Assembly: GCA_003507515.1 (NCBI GenBank)
Contig: DNVL01000121.1
Location: 1 to 10,054 of the forward strand
Direction: 5' to 3'
Length of the DNA: 10,054 nt
Source of the DNA: Legionella sp.
GTDB taxonomy: Bacteria; Pseudomonadota; Gammaproteobacteria; Legionellales; Legionellaceae
Part shown: piece by piece, positions 1 through 6,425 of the stretch
How the letters are laid out: every line of letters begins with the position of its first letter
Numbering within the stretch: the first letter of the stretch is position 1
Notes under the pieces: generated by a model
What the model saw: only the letters and a program-made list of their open reading frames with translations
What the model was told of the DNA's origin: nothing
Database searches by the model: none
Program-made: the position numbers and the translations under genes

Positions 1-483
1 AAAGGGCACACCGGCGAGCAAGGCCTTGATCACATCAGGGCTCACTTGCCCATAGACACGCACGGCATATTCACGCTCCAACTCGTATTTAGGATGCATC
101 AATCGATTGGCCAATTCGCCATTGTTCGTAAAAATCAATAGACCGGAGGTGTTAATGTCCAGTCGACCCACTTGCACCCAACGGCCTTGTTTTAAATGGG
201 GCAAATGATCAAAGACCGTGCGGCTGTGTTTCGGATCGCTGCGGCTTGAAATCTCGCCTACAGGTTTGTAATAAAGCAAAATTCGTGTTTTATAGACGAG
301 TTTTAACGGGTTATCAATGATCCGCCCTTTCACACTAATTTTGTCATCCGATGTGGCGGAATCGCCTAACTTAGCAGGCTGTCCATTCACGTGAATCAAG
401 CCGGCTTCAATCCAGCGTTCCATTTCACGCCGAGACCCAAATCCGGCCTGGCTTAGTAATTTTTGCAATCGTTCACTGCTCAT
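1..483 (-). CDS. rluB: 23S rRNA pseudouridine synthase RluB (partial, N-terminal 161 residues)
   Basis: RluB isomerises a uridine in helix 90 of 23S rRNA (U2605 in E. coli) during large-subunit maturation. The frame reads from ATG at 483 with no stop to the window edge, so the C-terminus is missing. The first ~60 residues form an S4 RNA-binding domain (RLQKLLSQAGFGSRREMERWI). The RsuA/RluB catalytic domain follows, with YYKPVGEISS and the active-site stretch GRLDINTSGLLIFTNNGELA, whose Asp is the catalytic residue. The sequence follows E. coli RluB closely, including the VFDHLP and EREYAVRVYGQV segments, which favours RluB over RluE or RsuA. The start lies 13 bases after the trpS stop, with an AGGG about 11 bases upstream, so it is probably the last or next gene of the yciV-yciO-trpS operon. 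Confidence 0.93.
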   Translation of the reverse strand, partial: MSSERLQKLLSQAGFGSRREMERWIEAGLIHVNGQPAKLGDSATSDDKISVKGRIIDNPLKLVYKTRILLYYKPVGEISSRSDPKHSRTVFDHLPHLKQGRWVQVGRLDINTSGLLIFTNNGELANRLMHPKYELEREYAVRVYGQVSPDVIKALLAGVPF

Positions 484-496
484 GATTCATCATACC

Positions 497-1708
497 CTAA
501 TAGTCTAAACCCATGGCTTCACGCACGTGGGTTAATGTTTTGTTAGCCTCATCTCGTGCCTGCTCACTGCCTTCGGCCACGATACGTTTCACGGCACTCA
601 AATCGGCTTCGTATTCCCGAACGGACGCTTGGATTGGCTGCAATTCTTGGTTAATCGCATCAATGACGGGCTGCTTGCAATCAATGCACCCAATGCCAGC
701 CGTTCGACATCCCGTTTGCACCCAGTCTTTTACGGCCGTGTCTGAGTAGACTTGATGCAATTGCCACACAGGGCATTTGTCAGGTTCACCGGGGTCGGTG
801 CGTTTAACACGTGCTGGATCCGTTTGCATGGTCCGTATTTTTTTCTCAACAATGGCCGGTTCGTCACGCAAATTAATCGTGTTATGGTATGATTTGGACA
901 TTTTCTGACCATCAAGTCCTGGTGTTTTAGCATGTTCGGTGAGCAATGCTTGCGGCTCAGGTAAAATAATTTTACCCGAGCCATCCAAATAGCCAAATAA
1001 CCGTTCCTTATCCCCCATGGATAGATTGTGTTGGCTGGTCAGCAGCGCACGTGCGGTATCCAATGAATCGTGGCATCCTTCTTGCTGAAATGCGCGTCTG
1101 AGTTGCACGTAAAGCGCACCATTTTTCTTGCCCATTTTTTTAATGGCATCTTGTGCCAAGGCTTCAAAATTAGGTTCTCGGCTATAAAGAAAATTAAAGC
1201 GTCGAGCCACTTCTCGAATCAACTCAATGTGTGCAACCTGGTCTTCACCCACCGGCACAAAATCTGCTTTGTACAACAAGACATCTGCACTTTGTAACAA
1301 AGGGTACCCTAAAAATCCATAAGTGGATAAATCTTTTTCATGCAATTTTATCTGTTGATCTTTATACGTAGGCACCCGTTCAAGCCAACCCATGGGCGTT
1401 ATCATCGACAACAGTAAATGCAGTTCCGCATGCTCAGGAACCCACGATTGGATAAACAAACGCGATAGACTCGGGTTCACACCACACGCCAACCACTCCA
1501 CCACCATATTCCACAGGTTCTGTTCGATGGTGCGTGATTCATCATAATGTGTGGTCAATCCATGCCAATCGGCCACAAAAAAATAACAATCATATTGATG
1601 TTGTAGTTTAACCCAATTTTTAATAACCCCATGGTAATGGCCTAGGTGCAGTGAGCCACTGGCTCGCATGCCTGAAACAACCCGCTTGTTATTGCTAAAA
1701 ACCGACAT
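497..1708 (-). CDS. trpS: Tryptophanyl-tRNA synthetase, long form with probable [4Fe-4S] site
   Basis: This class Ic enzyme charges tRNA-Trp in the cytoplasm. Visible signatures are HLGH (residues 21-24, the HIGH motif), VGEDQ near 153-157 and KMSKS at 269-273. At 403 residues it is longer than the ~334-residue E. coli enzyme; the extra length lies mostly between GEDQ and KMSKS (about 180-255). After KMSKS four cysteines (312, 334, 341, 344) have spacing C-x21-C-x6-C-x2-C, very close to the [4Fe-4S] motif known from Thermotoga maritima TrpRS. I chose ATG 1708 over an in-frame ATG at 1723 because AGAGGG (1714-1719) sits 5 bases upstream of it, whereas the longer start has no Shine-Dalgarno sequence. 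It lies 36 bases after the yciO stop, on the same strand. Confidence 0.95.
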   Translation of the reverse strand: MSVFSNNKRVVSGMRASGSLHLGHYHGVIKNWVKLQHQYDCYFFVADWHGLTTHYDESRTIEQNLWNMVVEWLACGVNPSLSRLFIQSWVPEHAELHLLLSMITPMGWLERVPTYKDQQIKLHEKDLSTYGFLGYPLLQSADVLLYKADFVPVGEDQVAHIELIREVARRFNFLYSREPNFEALAQDAIKKMGKKNGALYVQLRRAFQQEGCHDSLDTARALLTSQHNLSMGDKERLFGYLDGSGKIILPEPQALLTEHAKTPGLDGQKMSKSYHNTINLRDEPAIVEKKIRTMQTDPARVKRTDPGEPDKCPVWQLHQVYSDTAVKDWVQTGCRTAGIGCIDCKQPVIDAINQELQPIQASVREYEADLSAVKRIVAEGSEQARDEANKTLTHVREAMGLDY

Positions 1709-1744
1709 CAAAACCCTCTTCATTGATTCATGATTAAATGTGAC

Positions 1745-2365
1745 TTACCGAAACGGCTCCGGATCCCCTTTCCCTTCACGCAACACAACCGGGTATTCAC
1801 CGGTCAAATCGACCACGGTGGTTGGCTCATGTCCACAGTGTCCCCCATCAATGGTTAAATCCACTTGATTGCCCAATAAATCTAGAATGGCCTCAGGCTC
1901 ACTCAAAGGCGCTGTTGCGCCTGGCAAAATCAACGTGGTACTCATGAGTGGCGCATCCAAGCATTCTAGCAGAGCCAAGGTTATCTTGTTTTCAGGCACC
2001 CGAAGCCCTAATGTTTTTCGCTTGGGATGCAACATCAAGCGAGGCACTTCATGGGTTGCATTTAAAATGAACGTATACGCGCCTGGCGTAAATGCTTTCA
2101 ATAGCCTAAAAATAGGATTTGTCACCTTGGCATACGTACTCAATTGCGACAAATCACGGCACACCAATGTCATGTTGTGATCTTTCCCCAATTGCCGCAA
2201 CCGACGAATCCGCTCTAGTGCCGATTTGTTTCCGAGCATGCAGCCCAACGCATAACCTGAATCCGTAGGATAGACAATCAATCCCCCTTCTTCAACCACG
2301 CTGGCCGCTTGTCGCAACAATCGTGCCTGCGGGTTATCTGGATGTATTGCGAAAAATTGAGTCAT
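1745..2365 (-). CDS. yciO: YciO, Sua5/YrdC/YciO family protein
   Basis: At 206 residues it has the same length as E. coli YciO and similar sequence throughout, from IHPDNPQ at the N-terminus through VYPTDSGYALGC (residues 32-43), CRDLSQLSTY and KRKTLGLRVP to PTTVVDLTGEYPVVLREGKGD at the end. The family has the YrdC fold that binds RNA and nucleotides; TsaC/Sua5 make threonylcarbamoyl-adenylate for tRNA t6A. The cellular role of YciO itself is less certain, so I name it as YciO and do not assign t6A synthesis. Its ATG follows the yciV TAA after a single base, so the two genes are very likely translationally coupled. Confidence 0.93.
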   Translation of the reverse strand: MTQFFAIHPDNPQARLLRQAASVVEEGGLIVYPTDSGYALGCMLGNKSALERIRRLRQLGKDHNMTLVCRDLSQLSTYAKVTNPIFRLLKAFTPGAYTFILNATHEVPRLMLHPKRKTLGLRVPENKITLALLECLDAPLMSTTLILPGATAPLSEPEAILDLLGNQVDLTIDGGHCGHEPTTVVDLTGEYPVVLREGKGDPEPFR

Positions 2366-2366
2366 A

Positions 2367-3191
2367 TTAAATCGTCCATTGATGCCATATAGGGGTACAG
2401 TTTAACGGCAATGGCCGCTGTCGGCCAAGCCCTGTGCGCGAGAGATCATGATGATAGTCTGAGCCCGTTGAGGCCTGCAAGTCAAAACGCAAGCAAATGC
2501 CAGCCAATTCAGTGATTTGAGTGACGGTCATCTCGCCCGACACCACTTCAATACCACACCCTCCGGCCTCCTTAAACAGGTCGATAAGCGCATGCAATTT
2601 TGAACGGGTCAATTTATATTTAAGCGGATGCGCCACAACCGCCTGCCCTCCTGCTTGTACAATGCCAGCGACCGCTTCAGGAATACTGACCCACTCGGTT
2701 TGCACATAGGCACTGCAACCTCGCCCAAGAAAACGTTTAAAAGCAGCCGCGATGTCCACAGCAAGTCCTTCTTGGACGAGAACTTCTGCAAAATGCGGGC
2801 GTCCTACACGGGCGTGCCCTGCCACTTCACACGCTTTTTGATAAGCATCCTTCACGCCAGACTCCACCAAACACGTTGAAATCGCTTGCGCACGCGCGAT
2901 TCGGCGTTCATTTTGCTGTGCAATCAAGGCACACAAGTGTGGGTTGTCAGGCGTTATATTTAAGCCAAGAATATGAACATCATGTTTTTTCCAGCGCGTA
3001 CTGAGCTCAATCCCATTGATAAGGGTGATATCGGCACCGCATGCCGCCTCATGCAACGGTTGAAGGCCAGCAACGGTGTCATGGTCTGTCAGAGCTAAAA
3101 CACACACGCCTGCATGCAACGCTTTTTTAAGCAACGCATCCGGGCTAAGCGCCCCATCAGAGAAATGGCTGTGGCAATGCAAATCAATCAT
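2367..3191 (-). CDS. rnm: PHP-domain 5'-3' exoribonuclease RNase AM (YciV)
   Basis: In E. coli, RNase AM trims 5' ends of rRNA (including 5S) and hydrolyses 3',5'-bisphosphonucleotides such as pAp. The PHP metal-binding residues are visible in order: DLHCHSHFSDG at the extreme N-terminus, LTDHDTVAG (~34-42), GIELSTRW (~61-68), HVHILGL-type His, GRPHFAE (~131), VAHPLKY (~185) and GSDYHH (~240). The protein has 274 residues from ATG 3191. An in-frame TTG at 3221 would add ten residues, but it coincides with the expected transcription start of the promoter at 3227-3255, and a GGA precedes ATG 3191, so the shorter start is preferred. It is the first gene of the yciV-yciO-trpS-rluB operon. Confidence 0.9.
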   Translation of the reverse strand: MIDLHCHSHFSDGALSPDALLKKALHAGVCVLALTDHDTVAGLQPLHEAACGADITLINGIELSTRWKKHDVHILGLNITPDNPHLCALIAQQNERRIARAQAISTCLVESGVKDAYQKACEVAGHARVGRPHFAEVLVQEGLAVDIAAAFKRFLGRGCSAYVQTEWVSIPEAVAGIVQAGGQAVVAHPLKYKLTRSKLHALIDLFKEAGGCGIEVVSGEMTVTQITELAGICLRFDLQASTGSDYHHDLSRTGLGRQRPLPLNCTPIWHQWTI

Positions 3192-3226
3192 AAATCCATT
3201 GAAACTTATCGGAGTGAACAATGATC

Positions 3227-3255
3227 AGTATACGTGAAGTGGGCAGTCACCACAA
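3227..3255 (-). promoter_or_regulatory. Candidate sigma-70 promoter of the yciV-yciO-trpS-rluB operon
   Basis: On the minus strand TTGTGG (3250-3255) and TATACT (3227-3232) are separated by exactly 17 bases. Transcription would start near 3220, giving a leader of about 29 bases before ATG 3191. The position fits the first gene of the operon. Confidence 0.6.
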
Positions 3256-3318
3256 TTCGTTCCCACTATACACACCGTGATTCAGGTTCGCGTGATGTTT
3301 TTGCTTGTGGATACGTTC

Positions 3319-3360
3319 AAAAAGCTTGCGGTGAGTTTTCACCAAAACCTCACCACAAGC
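3319..3360 (-). terminator. Intrinsic terminator of the small orphan gene at 3391-3795
   Basis: On the minus strand a 12-bp stem (arms 3349-3360 and 3324-3335, all paired with one G-U) closes a 13-base loop and is followed at once by five U (3319-3323). It lies 30 bases beyond the stop of the upstream gene. It separates that gene from the yciV promoter just downstream. Confidence 0.85.
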
Positions 3361-3390
3361 ACACAGAACAGTTTTTTATTATTTTTCGGA

Positions 3391-3795
3391 TCATTCCGCT
3401 GGATTACCGACAAAATTACCGTAACTTGGTGAGTTCGGGTGGGAGGGAGCCCTTGTCTCATCTTGAGATCTTGCTGCGGGTTGAAGACCGAGTCCACTAA
3501 AAGATACCAATAAAGCAGCTTGATCTTGCTCAAGAAGCCTATCAGATGACTCATTCCTTATGAGGCTTCTGAGTTCTTCGTTTAATTGATTTTGAACATC
3601 AAGCAATCTTTGGTTCGACACTCCTAACTCATCTATGAGCCTATTGTATAATGCTCTTGTAGGCGAAAAGTTTGGGTCGGAAGTGAGTTGATCCCTGCAT
3701 TCTGTGTATGTGGCTATTAATTCTGCATTGCGGACGCGCGCCTCTTGCAGGATATTTATATGGAATTCTATTTGCTCTTTTGTGTGGGTTGGCAT
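3391..3795 (-). CDS. Small hypothetical protein, helical with a polar C-terminal tail
   Basis: I do not recognise this 134-residue protein. A clear Shine-Dalgarno (AGAGG, 7-8 bases before the ATG), a proper terminator after the stop and a protein-like composition support a real gene. Residues 1-100 are rich in Leu, Gln, Glu, Arg and Asn with heptad-like spacing (for example RLLDVQNQLNEELRSLIRN at ~62-80), suggesting helical or coiled-coil structure. The last ~30 residues are rich in Pro, Ser, Gly and Asn and look disordered. No signal peptide or membrane segment is seen. It is monocistronic and lies between two conserved blocks. In a Legionella-like host such orphans are sometimes Dot/Icm substrates, but nothing in the sequence proves this. 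Confidence 0.7.
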   Translation of the reverse strand: MPTHTKEQIEFHINILQEARVRNAELIATYTECRDQLTSDPNFSPTRALYNRLIDELGVSNQRLLDVQNQLNEELRSLIRNESSDRLLEQDQAALLVSFSGLGLQPAARSQDETRAPSHPNSPSYGNFVGNPAE

Positions 3796-3848
3796 GTTTT
3801 TTTACCTCTATAAAGTAACATCATGGTTAATGAGAAAATACGCATCGA

Positions 3849-3864
3849 TAGATAATATTATCTA
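3849..3864. promoter_or_regulatory. 16-bp perfect palindrome, possible operator
   Basis: TAGATAATATTATCTA is perfectly self-complementary. It lies 54-69 bases upstream of the start codon of the minus-strand orphan gene, where its promoter would be expected. It could be a binding site for a dimeric regulator. Its AT-rich make-up means chance cannot be excluded. Confidence 0.35.
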
Positions 3865-4023
3865 CAGTTCCGCTGCTACTATACCGCAATATGCGCTTTT
3901 TACAAGCGGGATGGGATAATTTTTTTACTTCCTCAACACGCGTCAACTTGCACCGCTTGCAGGGCTGTCCCATGAAAATAGCGTCTCAACCTAAAAAAAT
4001 TTCTTTTCATGTCATTTTACACC

Positions 4024-4029
4024 TATAAT
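4024..4029 (+). promoter_or_regulatory. Candidate -10 box for the Cys-rich peptide gene
   Basis: A perfect TATAAT lies 75 bases before ATG 4105. The -35 region (about 4001-4006, TTCTTT) matches the consensus poorly, so an activator may be needed. Transcription would start near 4036, giving a ~69-base leader. Confidence 0.4.
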
Positions 4030-4104
4030 CTACAAGACGTCTGAAGAGTCTGCTACGATGTATATGAGTTCGATTGTTTTACTAATTATACAAGGATGAT
4101 TATC

Positions 4105-4293
4105 ATGAAAAAATCAACATTAGCAGTTGCTGCATTATTAACAACATTATCAACAGCTACCATCATGCCTGCAGCATATGCAGACGATACCGCAGGAACA
4201 CCCATGACAACATGCCAAGGTTGCGCAGGTGCTTGTGCGGGTTCCACCGAGTGTAACGGCGCGTGCGCGGGTTCTGAATGCAGCGGTAGTTAA
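4105..4293 (+). CDS. Small secreted cysteine-rich peptide
   Basis: The product has 62 residues. It begins with a clear Sec signal peptide: MKK, a hydrophobic core of ~20 residues and a likely cut after AYA at residue 26. The predicted mature peptide is 36 residues with six Cys, spaced C-x2-C-x3-C-x5-C-x4-C-x4-C, and an imperfect internal repeat (GACAGSTECN and GACAGSECSG). It is Gly/Ala/Ser rich with few charges. The start is ATG 4105 because AAGGA (4092-4096) sits 8 bases before it; an in-frame ATG at 4096 overlaps that Shine-Dalgarno. Cys-rich exported peptides of this kind include bufferin-type (BufA) copper-buffering metallophores, and a similar metal-binding role is possible. However, no bufB or bufC partner lies nearby. 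It is monocistronic, with its own terminator. Confidence 0.85.
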   Translation: MKKSTLAVAALLTTLSTATIMPAAYADDTAGTPMTTCQGCAGACAGSTECNGACAGSECSGS

Positions 4294-4307
4294 TCACTAT
4301 CCCAATG

Positions 4308-4342
4308 AAGGGGCCGCTCACGTTAAAGGGCCCCTTTTCTTC
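4308..4342 (+). terminator. Intrinsic terminator of the Cys-rich peptide gene
   Basis: AAGGGGCC (4308-4315) and GGCCCCTT (4329-4336) form an 8-bp stem, six pairs of it G-C, with a 13-base loop. A T-rich tail (TTCTT) follows. It begins 14 bases after the peptide's stop codon and ends only 28 bases before the next gene. Confidence 0.85.
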
Positions 4343-4370
4343 ATTGATAAACCTGAATAGAATTTGATTT

Positions 4371-5090
4371 ATGCAGACAGACCACACATTTGAATACCCT
4401 TCAATCACCCCATGGCGAAAAGCACGCTTATTAAAACAAGCAGAGTCCCTATTAACCGCCCAACAACAAATCATCGATCGCACCGGCAACAGCATTCTCT
4501 ACTATACGCTACAACAAGACGAGCAACACGAACGTTTCCGCCATTATCCCAAAGGTGATCGCATTGATCGCACGTCTGGTGCTCAATATTTCTACCATTG
4601 CCACCGAGAAAACTTCGACAGCACGGAACATGGACACTTTCACTGTTTCCTTCGGTACAAACACATCCCCAAATACATCAAACCCGCCCGAATAGCAGAC
4701 TGGGATAAATACATCGACAATCCAATGACGCACATTGTCGCCATTGGCATGAATAATCTCGGACTCCCCATCCGTTTATTTACCGTGAATCGATGGGTTT
4801 CCTCAGAAATATGGTACGATGCCAAGCACGCGCAAAAACTAATCAATAAATATCAAATGACCTTAACCGACAACCCATACTGGCAGGTATTGGATCAATG
4901 GGTGAATGCCATGATTCGCTTATTTGCCCCCCAGATTGCCTGGCTGTATACTGAGCGGGACAAAGCCGTTTTAGCACATTTTAAAACCAACACAAATGAG
5001 CCGGTTTACGAGAACAAAGCCATTGAAGAACTGTCGAGTATCAATATTGATTTAAACGAGCAAATACACTGGATCATGAACGCACCCTAA
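4371..5090 (+). CDS. DUF6969-like conserved protein
   Basis: This 239-residue protein has no signal peptide or membrane segment. Its most striking part is a His/Tyr-rich stretch: HYPKGDRIDR (~58-67), SGAQYFYHCHRE (~69-80) and STEHGHFHCFLRY (~84-96). I associate this pattern (YPxGD, QYxYHxHR, EHGHFHxFLR) with the uncharacterised DUF6969 family; the clustered His could bind metal, but the function is unknown. A second conserved-looking part is MTHIVAIGMNNLGLPIRLFTVNRWV (split at ~118-131 and 132-142). The start has only a weak Shine-Dalgarno. It lies just after a terminator, and I see no convincing promoter in the 28 bases between. Its TAA overlaps the ybeY ATG (TAATG), so the two are translationally coupled. 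Confidence 0.8.
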   Translation: MQTDHTFEYPSITPWRKARLLKQAESLLTAQQQIIDRTGNSILYYTLQQDEQHERFRHYPKGDRIDRTSGAQYFYHCHRENFDSTEHGHFHCFLRYKHIPKYIKPARIADWDKYIDNPMTHIVAIGMNNLGLPIRLFTVNRWVSSEIWYDAKHAQKLINKYQMTLTDNPYWQVLDQWVNAMIRLFAPQIAWLYTERDKAVLAHFKTNTNEPVYENKAIEELSSINIDLNEQIHWIMNAP

Positions 5091-5566
5091 TGAAGACACA
5101 CATCGATATTCAACAGGCTTGCAACGACAAGCCCCCAGTAACAGACGCTGTTTTAAGGCATTGGGCCACACGCACCATTGAAACACAATCGGCCGGCGCT
5201 GAAATCACACTGCGCTTTGTTGACCGAGATGAAATCACTCAACTCAACCACCTCTATCGCAAACAAAACAAAGCAACCAACGTGCTGGCGTTCCCATCCG
5301 ACATCCCTGACTACATCACACAAGACTGCCCTTTTCTGGGCGATGTGATGGTGTGTCCGGCGGTTTTACACGATGAAAGCATCGCCTTGGGCAAACCCCT
5401 TATTGCCCACTGGGCACTGATTGTCATTCATGGAACATTGCATTTATTAGGCTATGATCATATTGAAGACCATGATGCCGCCGTTATGCAAGCGCTTGAA
5501 ATCGAGTTGCTGGCAGCATTAGGCTTTGATAATCCTTACTCAACCGAGGGCTACGACATTGAATAA
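5090..5566 (+). CDS. ybeY: Endoribonuclease / rRNA maturation factor YbeY
   Basis: YbeY is a zinc-dependent single-strand endoribonuclease needed for 16S rRNA 3' end maturation and ribosome quality control. The 158-residue product has the UPF0054 signature HGTLHLLGYDH with the three zinc ligands His114, His118 and His124. It also has the conserved upstream segments LNHLYRKQNKATNVLAFP (~52-69) and FLGDVMVCP (~82-90). Its length matches the family (155 in E. coli). The start overlaps the stop of the preceding gene by one base and no good Shine-Dalgarno is visible, which points to coupled translation. The usual upstream partner ybeZ/phoH is missing here and the DUF6969-like gene occupies its place; corC follows as normal. 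Confidence 0.96.
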   Translation: MKTHIDIQQACNDKPPVTDAVLRHWATRTIETQSAGAEITLRFVDRDEITQLNHLYRKQNKATNVLAFPSDIPDYITQDCPFLGDVMVCPAVLHDESIALGKPLIAHWALIVIHGTLHLLGYDHIEDHDAAVMQALEIELLAALGFDNPYSTEGYDIE

Positions 5567-6425
5567 AGAAGACGACACGCATTCCTGGTTTATACGGCTC
5601 AGGCAGTTTTTGCAAATTGAACCACAGAACAAGGAACAGTTGATCCATTTATTGCGAGATGCCCACGCACGATCCCTTATTAATGCAGAAACGCTCACCA
5701 TGATTGAGGGCGCGATTTTGTTTGCCCAAATGAAAGTCCGCGACATCATGCTGCCTAAAAAACAAATGACCTGCGTCTCGCAAGACGCCCTTTTGCATGA
5801 AGTCATCCAGATTGTCACCGAATCAGGGCATTCGCGTTTTCCTGTGACCGGAGACGCGCCTGATGAAATCATTGGCATTTTACATGCAAAAGATTTACTG
5901 CGTTTTCAATCCATGCCAGACACGCCCTTTGATTTGCTCGACATTGTTCGCCAAACCACGTTTATTCCTGAAAGCAAACGCCTGGATATATTGCTCAGTG
6001 AATTTCGCATGAACCGCAATCACATGGCCATGGTGGTCGATGAATATGGTGCGGTCACAGGCTTTGTCACACTCGAAGACATCATTGAACAAATCATCGG
6101 TGACATTGAAGACGAATTTGATATCGATGAAGAAGCCTACATTAAAGCCCATGCTGACGCACACTACATCATCAAAGCCCATACACCCATCGATGAATTC
6201 AACGAACAGCTGCACGCTCATTTCAGTGATGAGTCCTACGATACCATTGGCGGCATTGTCATGACCAGTTTTGGTTATTTACCGAAACGAGGCGAAGTCA
6301 TCACCGTTGACGATTTTGAATTTAAAGTCATTAATGCCGATGCACGGCGAATTAAATTGCTGGAATGTTTTGACAGACGTCCACCCAAAGACCCCATCTT
6401 GTCCACCAGGGAGAAGCCAGGATGA
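5559..6425 (+). CDS. corC: CorC/YbeX family CBS-domain protein
   Basis: This 288-residue soluble CBS-pair protein is related to E. coli CorC (292 residues), linked to Mg2+/Co2+ efflux and to ribosome-related functions through the ybeZYX operon. In order: an N-terminal helical part (about 1-55); two CBS domains (VRDIMLPKKQM and SGHSRFPVTGD in the first, HMAMVVDEYGAVTGFVTLED in the second); and the C-terminal CorC/HlyC transporter-associated domain (FNEQLHAHF, YDTIGGIVM, FGYLPKRGE, DARRIKLLE). I use the TTG at 5559, inside the end of ybeY, because GAGGG (5546-5550) lies 8 bases upstream and the length then matches the family. An in-frame TTG at 5526 has weaker support. It overlaps ybeY by 8 bases and the next gene by four. 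Confidence 0.93.
   Translation: MNKEDDTHSWFIRLRQFLQIEPQNKEQLIHLLRDAHARSLINAETLTMIEGAILFAQMKVRDIMLPKKQMTCVSQDALLHEVIQIVTESGHSRFPVTGDAPDEIIGILHAKDLLRFQSMPDTPFDLLDIVRQTTFIPESKRLDILLSEFRMNRNHMAMVVDEYGAVTGFVTLEDIIEQIIGDIEDEFDIDEEAYIKAHADAHYIIKAHTPIDEFNEQLHAHFSDESYDTIGGIVMTSFGYLPKRGEVITVDDFEFKVINADARRIKLLECFDRRPPKDPILSTREKPG

Larger units (their letters stand above)
3796..4104. other. Divergent intergenic region between the orphan gene and the Cys-rich peptide gene
   Basis: This is an AT-rich 309-base stretch with no convincing gene. It must hold the promoters of both divergent genes. It contains a 16-bp perfect palindrome (3849-3864), a TATAAT box on the plus strand (4024-4029) and a spaced inverted repeat CATGAAAA/TTTTCATG (3971-3978 and 4004-4011). 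Confidence 0.6.

Noticed and set aside
730..996. 88-codon minus-strand frame inside trpS
   Set aside because: It is a shadow frame of trpS, whose KMSKS and Cys motifs fix the true frame.
3319..3380. The 3324-3360 hairpin as a plus-strand terminator with the T-rich run at 3371-3386
   Set aside because: No plus-strand gene ends there, and on that strand one pair is a C-A mismatch and the T run is about ten bases away. The minus-strand reading is far better.
3234..3500. 88-codon plus-strand frame
   Set aside because: It runs through the yciV promoter and the intrinsic terminator and overlaps the orphan gene; its composition is not protein-like.
3704..3919. 71-codon plus-strand frame opposite the small orphan gene
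   Set aside because: It lacks a Shine-Dalgarno and overlaps the start of a better-supported gene with a clear Shine-Dalgarno and terminator.
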